This document shows, piece after piece, positions 8,691-16,975 of a DNA stretch of 64,000 bases. Made by a program: the position numbers and the translations under genes. Under the pieces are notes generated by a model. The model was not told the DNA's origin and did no database searches. It saw only the letters and a list, made by a program, of their open reading frames with translations. Each line of letters opens with the position of its first letter. Position 1 is the stretch's first letter. The DNA comes from Hydrogenophilales bacterium 28-61-23. Lineage in GTDB: Bacteria; Pseudomonadota; Gammaproteobacteria; Burkholderiales; Thiobacillaceae. Location: positions 124,001 through 188,000 of the forward strand of contig NCGJ01000002.1 in assembly GCA_002281555.1 (NCBI GenBank), read 5' to 3'.

Positions 8691-9155
8691 ATGTTTGAAA
8701 TTGTCCTGGTCGAACCGGAAATCCCCCCAAATACCGGCAATGTGATCCGCCTCAGCGCCAATACCGGCTGCCGCTTGCATCTGGTGCAACCCCTGGGCTT
8801 CGATCTTTCCGACAAACAAATGCGCCGCGCCGGCCTGGACTATCACGAATACGCCGAACTGGTCGTGCATCCGGATTGGCCGGCCTTGTTGCGGGCCGTT
8901 GAAGGACGGCGGCGCTTTGCATTCACCACCAAAGCGGCGCGGCCATACAGCGAGATTGCTTTCCAGCCCGGCGATGTATTCGTGTTCGGGCCGGAAACAC
9001 GCGGTTTGTCCGCCGACCGGCTGGCCGACTTCGCCGACGACGCGCGCCTGCGTCTGCCGATGTTGCCCGGCCAGCGCAGCCTGAATCTTTCCAACGCCGT
9101 CGCGGTTACCGTGTTCGAGGCTTGGCGGCAGCAGGGCTTTGTCGGCGCGGTGTGA
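8691..9155 (+). CDS. trmL: tRNA (cytidine/uridine-2'-O-)-methyltransferase TrmL
   Basis: 154 residues, the usual compact SPOUT length. Motif 1 NTGNVIRLSANTG, motif 2 FVFGPETRGL and motif 3 LPMLPGQRSLNLSNAVAV form the trefoil-knot SAM site. The family methylates the 2'-OH of the wobble base 34 in tRNA-Leu isoacceptors using SAM. The start ATG is the first in frame after the divergent mshE promoter region. Housekeeping gene, nothing odd. Confidence 0.93.
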   Translation: MFEIVLVEPEIPPNTGNVIRLSANTGCRLHLVQPLGFDLSDKQMRRAGLDYHEYAELVVHPDWPALLRAVEGRRRFAFTTKAARPYSEIAFQPGDVFVFGPETRGLSADRLADFADDARLRLPMLPGQRSLNLSNAVAVTVFEAWRQQGFVGAV

Positions 9156-9214
9156 CCCGCTTGCGCTGGCGCGACTCGCCCCCATTCTGTCTATCTCCAA
9201 ATCGGGAAATCGCC

Positions 9215-9553
9215 ATGAGCGCGCTGGAAACCTTCGAAAAAATGCTGGCCTCGGGCAAGGACAACGTCTTGCTGCGTTTCTCGCTCGGCAACGAGTATCT
9301 GAAACTGGGCCGCCTGGACGATGCGTGCGCGCATCTGCAAGCGGCGCTGAACTTCGACCCGCGCTATTCGGCCGCCTGGAAGGCGCTGGGCAAAGCGTTG
9401 AGCGAAGCCGGCAAACTGACCGAAGCGCGCGAAACCTATCGACAAGGCATTGCCGCCGCCGAAGCCAAAGGCGATCTCCAGGCGGCCAAGGAAATGGCGG
9501 TGTTCGCGAAACGCATCGATAAACAACTCACCCCGCCACTCGCGGGCGAGTGA
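9215..9553 (+). CDS. Small tetratricopeptide-repeat protein
   Basis: 112 residues. The start at 9215 is preferred over an upstream in-frame start because the protein homologous in style begins MSALETFEKMLASGKDN. It carries two TPR units (LLRFSLGNEYLKLGRLDDA..HLQAAL and AAWKALGKALSEAGKLTEA..TYRQGI), then a Lys/Ala-rich helix. No signal peptide, so it is probably a cytoplasmic scaffold. It sits between trmL and yggX, an arrangement common in betaproteobacteria. Partner unknown. Confidence 0.85.
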   Translation: MSALETFEKMLASGKDNVLLRFSLGNEYLKLGRLDDACAHLQAALNFDPRYSAAWKALGKALSEAGKLTEARETYRQGIAAAEAKGDLQAAKEMAVFAKRIDKQLTPPLAGE

Positions 9554-9613
9554 CGTGGATTCACCCAACAGCTACCATCCATCTCATCCCTTAATTGAAG
9601 CAGGAGCAAACAA

Positions 9614-9880
9614 ATGGCCCGTATGGTTCAGTGCGTAAAACTCGGCCGCGAAGCCGAAGGCTTGGATTTCCCCCTTCTGCCGGGTGAACTCGGCAAGCGC
9701 GTGTTCGAGAATGTTTCGAAGGAAGCCTGGGCCGGCTGGCTCAAGCTGCAAACCATGATCATCAATGAAAACCGCCTCAATCTGGCCGACAGCCAGCATC
9801 GCAAATACCTGATGGAACAGGCCGAGAAATATTTCTTCGGCGAGGGTGTCGGCGCGCCGGAGGGCTTCAAGCCGCATTGA
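9614..9880 (+). CDS. yggX: Probable Fe(2+)-trafficking protein YggX
   Basis: 88 residues, the exact family size. It has the invariant N-terminal Cys ([21 protein letters not shown]-like start, Cys7), the [16 protein letters not shown] helix and the C-terminal [11 protein letters not shown] segment. The family protects iron-sulphur clusters from oxidative damage and is linked to iron handling; the exact mechanism is debated. An AGGAG site lies 7 bases before the ATG. Confidence 0.95.
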   Translation: MARMVQCVKLGREAEGLDFPLLPGELGKRVFENVSKEAWAGWLKLQTMIINENRLNLADSQHRKYLMEQAEKYFFGEGVGAPEGFKPH

Positions 9881-9883
9881 GCG

Positions 9884-9978
9884 TGAAATGTGAAAGGTGA
9901 CTTGCGGCTGCGCGGCGGCATCACCTTCACTTTTCACTTTTCACCCGCGGCACAGCCGCATCACCCTTCACCGTTCAC
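9884..9978. repeat. Inverted repeat with GTGAAA-type arms upstream of ubiE
   Basis: Purine arm at 9887-9901 (GTGAAATGTGAAAGG) and pyrimidine arm at about 9922-9945 (TCACCTTCAC, TTTTCAC repeated) enclose a GC-rich loop (TTGCGGCTGCGCGGCGGC). More CACCCTTCACCGTTCACC units follow up to the ubiE start. The plan matches the element at 4517-4630 although the heptamer differs. It occupies the whole yggX-ubiE gap. Confidence 0.65.
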
Positions 9979-9982
9979 CGCC

Positions 9983-10720
9983 ATGTCCGACAAACAAACC
10001 CATTTCGGCTTCAAGACCGTCGCCGAGGAAGAAAAAGCCCGCAAGGTCGCCGAGGTGTTCCATTCCGTCGCCAACCGCTACGACGCGATGAACGACCTCA
10101 TGTCGATGGGCCTGCATCGGGTCTGGAAGCGATTCCTGGCCTTGCATGCGCGCATCCGTCCCGGTCATAAGGTGCTCGATATCGCCGGCGGTACCGGCGA
10201 CATTGCGCGTTTGCTGGCTGCGGATGCCGGCCCGACCGGCGAGGTCTGGCTGACCGACATCAACGGTTCGATGCTGGGCGTCGGCCGCGATCGCATGCTG
10301 GACAAGGGCCTGATGCTGCCGGTGGCCCAGTGCGACGCGGAAAAACTGCCATTCCCGAGCGATTACTTCGATCTGGTCACCGTGGCCTTCGGCCTGCGCA
10401 ACATGACGCACAAGGAAGTCGCGCTGGCCGAAATGCGCCGCGTGCTGAAACCGGGCGGCAAACTGATGGTGCTGGAGTTTTCCAAGGTCTGGAAACCGCT
10501 CGCCCCGCTGTACGACCTCTATTCGTTCCAGATGCTGCCGCGCATGGGCGAACTGGTCACCAAGGATGCCGAAAGCTACCGTTACCTGGCGGAATCCATC
10601 CGCATGCATCCGGATCAGGAAACCCTGAAAAGCATGATGGAATCGGTCGGCTTTCAGCGTGTCGATTTCTTCAACATGACGGTGGGCGTCGTCGCCTTGC
10701 ACGTGGGCTACAAGATTTAG
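9983..10720 (+). CDS. ubiE: Demethylmenaquinone/ubiquinone methyltransferase UbiE
   Basis: 245 residues from the ATG at 9983; the frame is open upstream through the repeat, but [13 protein letters not shown] is the conserved UbiE beginning. SAM-binding motif [16 protein letters not shown], motif [19 protein letters not shown] and motif [18 protein letters not shown] are all present. It carries out the C-methylation step of ubiquinone (and menaquinone if made). A strong bidirectional terminator follows. The 5' leader is the repeat at 9884-9978, which may fold and affect translation. Confidence 0.95.
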   Translation: MSDKQTHFGFKTVAEEEKARKVAEVFHSVANRYDAMNDLMSMGLHRVWKRFLALHARIRPGHKVLDIAGGTGDIARLLAADAGPTGEVWLTDINGSMLGVGRDRMLDKGLMLPVAQCDAEKLPFPSDYFDLVTVAFGLRNMTHKEVALAEMRRVLKPGGKLMVLEFSKVWKPLAPLYDLYSFQMLPRMGELVTKDAESYRYLAESIRMHPDQETLKSMMESVGFQRVDFFNMTVGVVALHVGYKI

Positions 10721-10738
10721 CGCATGCGGCTCAAAACG

Positions 10739-10767
10739 AAAAAAGGCCACCTGAGTGGCCTTTTTTT
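10739..10767. terminator. Bidirectional rho-independent terminator between ubiE and the OmpA gene
   Basis: Arms AAAAAAGGCCAC and GTGGCCTTTTTT with a CTGA loop, flanked by A and T tracts on both sides. It serves ubiE from the left and the OmpA-family gene from the right. Confidence 0.9.
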
Positions 10768-10782
10768 CGTAAATGCCGTTGC

Positions 10783-11817
10783 TCAGTTCAGGCTGCGCAG
10801 TTCGACACGGCGGTTCTTGGCGCGGCCCGCGCTGGTGGCGTTGTCGGCGACGGGCAGCGATTCGCCATAACCCTTGGCGGTCAGACGATCCGCTTCGATG
10901 CCTTTGTCGACGAAGTACTTCATGACGGCATTGGCGCGGCGCTGCGACAGATCCAGGTTATGCGCATCGCCGCTGGCGCTGTCGGTGTGGCCGGCGATTT
11001 CCACCTTGAGGCCGGGATAGCGCTTCAGCGTGGCGGCGGCGTCATCCAGAATCGCGCTCGACTCCGGCCGCAAGGTATCTTTGTTGGTGTCGAAATTGAC
11101 CCCTTCGAGATTGATCACTTTCGGTAGCGAACAACCTTTTGCGTCGACACGATCCCCCGCCGGCGTGGTCGGGCATTGGTCGGCTTGGTCGACAATACCG
11201 TCGCCATCGGTGTCCAGATCGCAACCCTGGCTGTTGACCTTGTTGCCGGCCGGGGTGGTCGGACATTTGTCGAGCGCATCGACGACGCCGTCGTTGTCGC
11301 CATCCAGCTCGCAGCCTTCGGCATTCACCGCGCGGCCAGCCGGCGTGGTCGGACATTTGTCGAGCGCATCGACGATACCGTCATTGTCGCCATCCAGCTC
11401 ACAGCCTTCGGCATTCACCTTGCGGCCGGCCGGGGTGGTCGGACATTTGTCCAGGCGATCGACCACGCCATCCTTGTCGCCATCCAGTTCGCAACCCTGT
11501 GCATCGACCTTGGCGCCGGAAGGCGTGCCAGGGCAACGGTCTTTGTCGTCGCTGATGCCATCGCCATCGGTATCGGCGATCTTGGCTACCGGCGCGGGCG
11601 CCGCCGGTTTGGCTGGGGCGGGCCCGGCACAGGGCGCATCCAGAATGCCGCGGCCTGGGCAGCCTATCGTCTTGTACAGATCGTAACCCGTGGTCTGGCC
11701 GCTCGAACTGGCGGCGTTGGCGGGGTTGTAATAAACCTCGGCAGCCTGGGCCTGCGCGATGCCGGCGGTGATCAGGGCGGCGGCAAGACTGCCAAGTACG
11801 GTTGATGAAATACGCAT
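10783..11817 (-). CDS. OmpA-family outer-membrane protein with thrombospondin type 3 repeats
   Basis: 344 residues. Signal peptide at 1-25 (ends AQAQA/AE). Residues about 80-230 are five calcium-binding TSP3 repeats of about 30 residues (DTDGDGISDDKDRCPGTP, DGDNDGIVDALDKCPTTPAG), each with Asp ladders and a Cys pair. Residues about 232-344 are an OmpA_C domain with the peptidoglycan-binding pattern IAGHTDSASGDAHNLDLSQRR and a C-terminal RAKNRRVEL. There is no N-terminal eight-strand barrel, so it may be a periplasmic cell-wall tether rather than a porin. The repeats are also nearly identical in DNA, so repeat number may vary between strains. Confidence 0.9.
   Translation of the reverse strand: MRISSTVLGSLAAALITAGIAQAQAAEVYYNPANAASSSGQTTGYDLYKTIGCPGRGILDAPCAGPAPAKPAAPAPVAKIADTDGDGISDDKDRCPGTPSGAKVDAQGCELDGDKDGVVDRLDKCPTTPAGRKVNAEGCELDGDNDGIVDALDKCPTTPAGRAVNAEGCELDGDNDGVVDALDKCPTTPAGNKVNSQGCDLDTDGDGIVDQADQCPTTPAGDRVDAKGCSLPKVINLEGVNFDTNKDTLRPESSAILDDAAATLKRYPGLKVEIAGHTDSASGDAHNLDLSQRRANAVMKYFVDKGIEADRLTAKGYGESLPVADNATSAGRAKNRRVELRSLN
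11103..11580 (-). repeat. Tandem ~90-bp coding repeats (TSP3 units)
   Basis: Five consecutive units of about 90 bp, e.g. around 11190-11280, 11280-11370 and 11370-11460, share long blocks such as GCCATCCAGCTC and GGTGGTCGGACATTTGTC. They encode the TSP3 domains of the surrounding gene and are prone to slip or recombine. Confidence 0.85.
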
Positions 11818-11859
11818 TTTGTGGCCTCCGTTTCTTACAGTGAAATGATGGGCGGTGAT

Positions 11860-12612
11860 TTACTTCAACAAGCCGAACACTTTGCCCAGCAGGCTGCCGG
11901 CATATTGGCTCGGATTGGCGCGCAGATGGCGTTCTTCTTCGCCGATACGGCTGTAAATGCCTTCCAGCGCCTTCTTGTTGACATAACGCTCGACCGTATC
12001 TTGTTCGCTCTTGATGCCGAATTTGGCCAATATGCCGGCAAGCTTGCCGTAGGCACGAACAAATTCGCTGTTCTTTGTCACCGATTTGATGACCGGCATC
12101 AGCGTCTCCGCCAGCTGTTGTTCCGTCGTTTTACGGAAGTACTCGGTTGCGGCATTGTCCCCGCCGGTCAGGATGGCTTTGGCATCGTCGATGGTCATTT
12201 TTTGCACGGCATCGAGCACCAGCGCCTCGGCTTTCGGACTGGCGGCCTCGGCGGCCCGATTCATGGCCAGAATCAGATCGTCCACCTTTTTGCCATGCCC
12301 CATGCCGCGCAGAATGCTGTCGGCTTTGGCGAAATTTTTAGGCAGCCCAATCTTGCGTTTCGGGTCGCCAAAAAAACCGTTCTCGCGACCCAACTCGGCG
12401 ATGGCCGTGCGTGCGCCGCGTTGCAGGCTTTCTCGTAGCGCCTGGGTCGCTTCCGGGCCACTGATCGCGCCAAGCAAATCGCTGGCGCTGACTTGGGCGC
12501 CGGCTTCGGTACTGGCGGGTACCAGGGTTTGCGGCTCGACCTGGGCGTTGCTCAACCCCGCCCAATACATCAGCGCGATGGCCAGTATCCGTTGACGGCA
12601 AGCGAGTTTCAT
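11860..12612 (-). CDS. DUF4197 family secreted protein
   Basis: 250 residues with a signal peptide (1-23, ends LSNA). The rest is alpha-helical, with the DUF4197 core [35 protein letters not shown] and [13 protein letters not shown]-like segments. Its ATG overlaps the mscL stop (ATGA), so the two are co-translated. The family is widespread in proteobacteria and probably periplasmic or lipid-anchored; its function is unknown. No Cys lipobox is seen. Confidence 0.87.
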   Translation of the reverse strand: MKLACRQRILAIALMYWAGLSNAQVEPQTLVPASTEAGAQVSASDLLGAISGPEATQALRESLQRGARTAIAELGRENGFFGDPKRKIGLPKNFAKADSILRGMGHGKKVDDLILAMNRAAEAASPKAEALVLDAVQKMTIDDAKAILTGGDNAATEYFRKTTEQQLAETLMPVIKSVTKNSEFVRAYGKLAGILAKFGIKSEQDTVERYVNKKALEGIYSRIGEEERHLRANPSQYAGSLLGKVFGLLK

Positions 12613-13028
12613 TTTTTCAGCGCATCCCGAATTTCACGCAGCAGCACGATGTCTTCCGGCGTCGGCGCCGGCGCTTCCGGGGCGGCCTGTTCCTTGCGCT
12701 TGAGTTTATTGATGGCTTTGACCGCGACGAAGATGGCAAAGGCGATGAGGGTGAAGTCCACCATGCTGTTGATGAAGGCACCGTATTTGATCAGCGGCGC
12801 ACCGGCCTTCTCGGCCAGATCCAGGCTCTCGTATGACGTCGGGCCGAGGTTGAAATAAAACTGTTTGAAATCGACGCCGCCGAGCATCGCACCGACCACC
12901 GGCATGATGATGTCCTTGACCAGGGAGTCGACGATTTTGCCGAATGCCGCGCCGATCACCACGCCGACCGCAAGATCGACAACATTGCCACGCATGGCAA
13001 AAGCTTTGAATTCGCTAATGAAACTCAT
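12609..13028 (-). CDS. mscL: Large-conductance mechanosensitive channel MscL
   Basis: 139 residues from the ATG at 13028, which has an AGGAGG site 6 bases upstream; the frame opens 7 codons earlier without one. The N-terminal helix [26 protein letters not shown]1 [15 protein letters not shown], periplasmic loop and TM2 [15 protein letters not shown] are canonical, ending in a charged helix with KRKEQ. It forms a pentameric pore that opens on osmotic downshock. Confidence 0.96.
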   Translation of the reverse strand: MSFISEFKAFAMRGNVVDLAVGVVIGAAFGKIVDSLVKDIIMPVVGAMLGGVDFKQFYFNLGPTSYESLDLAEKAGAPLIKYGAFINSMVDFTLIAFAIFVAVKAINKLKRKEQAAPEAPAPTPEDIVLLREIRDALKK

Positions 13029-13061
13029 ATTTCCTCCTTGAAACATCAAAAGCCTGGAGCG

Positions 13062-14141
13062 CTAATCGCCACTCATGCCGGCGACGGTGACACCGGTCTG
13101 ACCGGCAAATTGCAGCATCCGGTTGATTGCCACGACAGCACGTCGACCTATGCCAGGGTCCACGTGGATTTCATTGTCTCCGCTTTCAAGCACATGCAGG
13201 AGGCCTCTCAGCCCGTTCATCGCCATCCAGGGGCAATGCGCGCAGGAAACACAGGTTGCCCCGGCGCCGCCGGTCGGCGCTTCCAGCAGGGTTTTTCCGG
13301 GCGTGACGAGATGCATCTTATGGAAAATGCCGTTGTCGGTGGCGACGATCAGCGTTTGTTGCGGCAACTCCGCCGCCGCCCGGATCAGTTGCGTGGTCGA
13401 GCCGACCACATCGGCCAGCGCGATGACGCTGGCCGGCGATTCCGGATGCACCAACACGGCGGCGTCGGCGTATTGGGCTTTCAGCGCGCGGATACCTTCC
13501 GCCTTGAACTTTTCGTGCACCACGCACGAGCCTTGCCAGAGCAGCATGTCGGCGCCGGTGATTTTCTGCACGTAATCGCCCAGATAACGATCCGGCGCCC
13601 AGATCAGCTTCTTGCCCAGCGCATGCAGATGCGCGACGACTTGCACCGCGATGCTGGAAGTGACCATCCAGTCGGCGCGCGCTTTGACCGCGGCGGAGGT
13701 ATTCGCGTAAACCACCACGACACGATCCGGATGCGCATCGCAAAAGGCGCTGAAGGCATCCGCCGGACAGGATAGATCGAGCGAACACTCGGCGCGCGGA
13801 TCGGGCATCAGCACGCGTTTTTCCGGATTGAGTATCTTGGCGGTCTCGCCCATGAAGCGCACGCCGGCCACGACCAGCGTTTTCGCTTTGGCGGCATGGC
13901 CGAAACGCGCCATTTCCAGCGAATCCGAAACGCAGCCGCCGGTTTCCTCGGCCAGCTTCTGCAACGCGCCCGAGGTGTAGTAATGCGCCACCAGAACCGC
14001 ATCCCGCTCGACCAATAGCGCCTTGATGCGCTCGGTCAAAACGTCCTGCTCGCCGGGAGCCAACACTTCTTCGACCACCGGTGGCACATGGGTTACCGGG
14101 CGGGCGGCGGGAATCTCGGGTACGGATATATCGGAAGTCAT
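13062..14141 (-). CDS. nadA: Quinolinate synthase NadA
   Basis: 359 residues from the ATG at 14141. The reading frame continues upstream to 14444 but would overlap hda antisense and the extra residues are low-quality, so the shorter start is used. It condenses iminoaspartate and dihydroxyacetone phosphate to quinolinate for NAD. Cys ligands of the [4Fe-4S] cluster are present ([35 protein letters not shown]), as are substrate motifs [16 protein letters not shown] and VHPESP. It is divergent from hda with an 86-base gap. No nadB or nadC is beside it. Confidence 0.95.
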   Translation of the reverse strand: MTSDISVPEIPAARPVTHVPPVVEEVLAPGEQDVLTERIKALLVERDAVLVAHYYTSGALQKLAEETGGCVSDSLEMARFGHAAKAKTLVVAGVRFMGETAKILNPEKRVLMPDPRAECSLDLSCPADAFSAFCDAHPDRVVVVYANTSAAVKARADWMVTSSIAVQVVAHLHALGKKLIWAPDRYLGDYVQKITGADMLLWQGSCVVHEKFKAEGIRALKAQYADAAVLVHPESPASVIALADVVGSTTQLIRAAAELPQQTLIVATDNGIFHKMHLVTPGKTLLEAPTGGAGATCVSCAHCPWMAMNGLRGLLHVLESGDNEIHVDPGIGRRAVVAINRMLQFAGQTGVTVAGMSGD

Positions 14142-14227
14142 GACGCGATTTAGGAACGGGGATCGAGCGCTGTCAAGCGAGCCATGGCCGGCGGCGACCG
14201 TGCTCGGCGCTGGTAAACTCGCGCGCC

Positions 14228-14908
14228 ATGCGTGTTCAGCCCCCCAACCAACTGATTCTGGATATCCGCCCGGATACCGCCGCCGGTTTCGATAATTTCC
14301 TGCCCGGCCCCAACGCGGAAGCGCTTGCCGCAGTAAGCGAGCACGCCGCCGGAAACACGCCAGAGCCTGTTTTGTATCTTTGGGGCGAGGCCGGCACCGG
14401 CAAAAGCCACCTTTTTCAGGCCTGGTGCCGCACCACGGGCGCAATCCCGGTTTCCCCGCTACCGGAACCGCCGCGCAGCCTGGTCGTGGTGGACGATGTG
14501 GATCGACTCGATGCGGAAGACCAGATTCGCCTGTTCAGCCTGATCAACGCCGCGCGCGAGGGCGATGGCCGGGTGCTGGCCACCGGCCCGGTGCCGCCGG
14601 CGCAACTGACCGATTTGCCTAACTTGAGTTTTCGAGCCGACCTCGCCACGCGCCTTGCCCAAGGCCTGGTGTTCCGGTTGCATCCACTCAGCGATGCCGA
14701 CAAACGCGCGGCGCTTGCGGTGCGCGCCGAGTCGCGCGGGCTGCGTTTGCCGGATGAAGTGGTGCGCTATTTGTTGACTCACTGTCGCCGCGATTTACCC
14801 CACTTGCTGATGCTGGTAGACCTGCTCGACACCCGTTCGCTCAGCCTGAAGCGACCGGTTTCCCTGCCGCTGCTGAAAGAAATCCTGCAACAGAATCTGG
14901 CGCCATGA
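14228..14908 (+). CDS. hda: DnaA regulatory inactivator Hda
   Basis: 226 residues, a stand-alone DnaA AAA+ domain without domain IV. The N-terminal clamp-binding-like stretch (QLILDI) is followed by [11 protein letters not shown], Walker A GEAGTGKS, Walker [12 protein letters not shown], sensor 1 and the C-terminal lid [23 protein letters not shown]. Hda binds the beta clamp and promotes DnaA-ATP hydrolysis after initiation. Its stop overlaps the next gene by 4 bases. Confidence 0.93.
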   Translation: MRVQPPNQLILDIRPDTAAGFDNFLPGPNAEALAAVSEHAAGNTPEPVLYLWGEAGTGKSHLFQAWCRTTGAIPVSPLPEPPRSLVVVDDVDRLDAEDQIRLFSLINAAREGDGRVLATGPVPPAQLTDLPNLSFRADLATRLAQGLVFRLHPLSDADKRAALAVRAESRGLRLPDEVVRYLLTHCRRDLPHLLMLVDLLDTRSLSLKRPVSLPLLKEILQQNLAP

Positions 14909-15972
14909 AGTTATTGGCCGCGATCAGCAACCATGGCCTGGGCCACCTGGCTCAGGCGGCGCCGGTACTGAACGCGCTGCGTACGTTACAGCCAGACCTC
15001 GAACTGACCATCTGGTCCAGCCTCAGCGCCCAAGCCTTGCGGGCTCGCATCGAAGGCCGTTTCGAGCATCGTCACCACGCCGCCGATATCGGCCTGATCA
15101 TGCACGATGCGATGCGCGTCGATCTGGCCGCCAGCCATGCCGCCTATCAAGCATTTCATGCCGGTTGGCCGGATCGGGTACGGAGCGAAGCCAATTGGCT
15201 ACATGCGCGGGGTTTTGATCGGGTTTTTTCCGACGTGGCCTATCTGCCGCTCGCGGCCGCCGCGCAAGCCGGCATCGACAGCATTGCGCTGTGTTCGCTG
15301 AACTGGGCCGACATCGCACAGGCCTATCTGACCGGATTGCCGGGCATGGATGCGATTTTCAGCGACATGATCGCCGGCTATAGATCGGCCAATAGCTTCC
15401 TGCAACCGGCTCCGTCCATGCCCATGCCGCAAATGGCGCGGCGTCGGGCAATTGCACCGATTGCCGCGCTGGGCCGCAATCGGCGGCGGGAACTGATGGC
15501 GCGATTTGGGCTACCGGCGACCGGCAAACTGGCATTGATCGGGTTTGGCGGCATCGCTTATCAAGGCAAAGGGCGATTGCCAGCACTGGAAAACGTCACC
15601 TGGCTCACGCCGGATGACTGGCCGTCCAGAAGCACGGACGTCATTTCGTTCCACGATCTGGCCATGCCATTCCTTGATTTATTGGCATCCAGCGACCTGC
15701 TGGTCACCAAGGTGGGTTACGGCAGTTTTGTCGAAGCGACCGCGCACGCCGTACCGGTGCTTTATCTGGACCGGCCCGATTGGCCGGAAACGCCTTACCT
15801 TGCCGCTTGGCTGGCGGAGCACGGCAACGCCGCCGTGATCGAAGAACAGGCCCTGTTTTCAAACCGGCTTGAATCGGTGCTCACCGAACTCTGGCTTCAG
15901 CCCCGCAAACCGGCAATTCGCGCCAATGGCGCCGAGCAGGCCGCGCTCCGCTTGATAGAGCGGCGCGCCTAA
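14905..15972 (+). CDS. GT-B fold glycosyltransferase-like protein
   Basis: 355 residues. The N-terminus [22 protein letters not shown] is the glycine-rich acceptor loop seen in MurG-like GT-B enzymes. The C-terminal half has SSDLLVTKVGYGSFVEATAHAVPVLYLDRPDWPE-type sugar-nucleotide site residues (Gly-x-Gly, Glu, Ala, Pro, Pro-Glu). No signal peptide or membrane helix. ATGA overlap with hda means coupled translation. The acceptor and donor are unknown; it could act on a sugar or on a glycolipid. The family is plausible, the activity is not shown. Confidence 0.75.
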   Translation: MKLLAAISNHGLGHLAQAAPVLNALRTLQPDLELTIWSSLSAQALRARIEGRFEHRHHAADIGLIMHDAMRVDLAASHAAYQAFHAGWPDRVRSEANWLHARGFDRVFSDVAYLPLAAAAQAGIDSIALCSLNWADIAQAYLTGLPGMDAIFSDMIAGYRSANSFLQPAPSMPMPQMARRRAIAPIAALGRNRRRELMARFGLPATGKLALIGFGGIAYQGKGRLPALENVTWLTPDDWPSRSTDVISFHDLAMPFLDLLASSDLLVTKVGYGSFVEATAHAVPVLYLDRPDWPETPYLAAWLAEHGNAAVIEEQALFSNRLESVLTELWLQPRKPAIRANGAEQAALRLIERRA

Positions 15973-15981
15973 GACAACGAA

Positions 15982-16356
15982 TCAGCTGTTATCTTTTCCA
16001 GCTTCGGCCGCGATCTCGGCATGCACCTGGGCCATGTCGATGGCCTTGGCGCGAGCAAGCAGATCGTCAAAACCGCTGGCGGGCATCGCACCGGGCTGGG
16101 CGTAAATAATGACTTTCTCGCGGAAGATCACCAGCGTGGGGATGGAGCGAATCTGGAAATGTCCTGCCAGAGCCTGTTCCTCCTCGGTATTCACCTTGGC
16201 GAAGACGATACCCTCATGTTTCTCCGAAGCCGCGTCGTAAACCGGCGCGAACCCCTTGCAGGGGCCGCACCAGGGCGCCCAGAAATCGATCACGACAAAA
16301 TCGTTTTTAAGGATGACTTCTTCGAAGTTCTGCTCGTTAAGTTCCAGCACCGCCAT
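15982..16356 (-). CDS. Thioredoxin-fold protein (WCGPCK)
   Basis: 124 residues. The active site FWAPWCGPCKGFAP is canonical, and the cis-Pro RSIPTLVIF is present. The C-terminal helix is longer than in TrxA (KAIDMAQVHAEIAAE). No signal peptide, so it is cytoplasmic. It is likely a second thioredoxin reducing protein disulphides. The first Gly-rich residues after the active site differ from TrxA, so it may have a specific partner. It is a single-gene unit convergent with the upstream glycosyltransferase gene. Confidence 0.9.
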   Translation of the reverse strand: MAVLELNEQNFEEVILKNDFVVIDFWAPWCGPCKGFAPVYDAASEKHEGIVFAKVNTEEEQALAGHFQIRSIPTLVIFREKVIIYAQPGAMPASGFDDLLARAKAIDMAQVHAEIAAEAGKDNS

Positions 16357-16392
16357 GAAAGACCCCTGTTCTTAATCAAAAAAATTCGACAA

Positions 16393-16416
16393 AAAAGCCG
16401 ACTTAAGTCGGCTTTT
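16393..16416 (-). terminator. Rho-independent terminator (perfect palindrome)
   Basis: AAAAGCCGACTT and AAGTCGGCTTTT form a perfect 24-base palindrome followed by T on the minus strand. It lies downstream of the 87-residue gene and upstream of the thioredoxin gene, so it ends the former. Confidence 0.75.
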
Positions 16417-16485
16417 GCATAGTAACACGCCTAGAGAGGCTGTTTTTCAGGGCCTGCGGTAGTCAGATCGCCCCGGGTTTACGCT

Positions 16486-16749
16486 TTATGACGCCGTTGC
16501 CAGACGAGGCTGCGTTACCCCTTGGCGGCGCCATAAGTTTGGGCTGGTTTTTAGACTGTTTTTGACCTCGGCGCGATTCACCGCCGCAATTAATTCAGTG
16601 GCAAGAACCCTTGCCTGGCTTGGCGTAAGGGTCAGGGATGACCCCGCTTCACCAGCCAATGCACTGGCGATCTTTATGGCGATACGATCAAAACCATCAT
16701 CGCCGGAAATCAGACTGACATTCATATTTTCCACCTCGTGTTGCATCAT
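16486..16749 (-). CDS. Small conserved hypothetical protein
   Basis: 87 residues from an ATG at 16749 with GGGAGC 6 bases upstream; a longer in-frame start (16884) lacks a ribosome site. The protein has a central block SLISGDDGFDRIAIKIASAL and ends with a basic tail. No signal or membrane segment. I do not recognise a domain; its size and soluble character suggest a regulator or small binding protein. It stands alone and has its own terminator. Confidence 0.55.
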   Translation of the reverse strand: MMQHEVENMNVSLISGDDGFDRIAIKIASALAGEAGSSLTLTPSQARVLATELIAAVNRAEVKNSLKTSPNLWRRQGVTQPRLATAS

Positions 16750-16975
16750 TTTTAGCTCCCGAAGACTCGACTGAAGCACTAGTCGTGGTCTGTTTAGCGG
16801 GAATCGTGCCAAGTCCGGATGAACGTCGAATGATACGCGAGGCCGCATGGAGTCAAGGGCATCTGAATTATTGATGGCGGCCAAACCAGCCTCACCGCCA
16901 GGCTTTCAACACCCCTGTCAATATTTCGACAGCCGTCGAAAAACGTGCCTGAACGACAACTGGACAGAAGGGTTC

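Noticed and set aside
11103-11580. Regular direct repeats, possible CRISPR
   Set aside because: Units are contiguous, coding and without spacers; they encode TSP3 domains.
14142-14444. N-terminal extension of nadA
   Set aside because: Lies over the hda start in antisense; residues are Arg-rich and NadA homologs start near 14141.
16750-16884. Longer start of the 87-residue small protein
   Set aside because: No ribosome site at 16884, whereas 16749 has GGGAGC at good distance.
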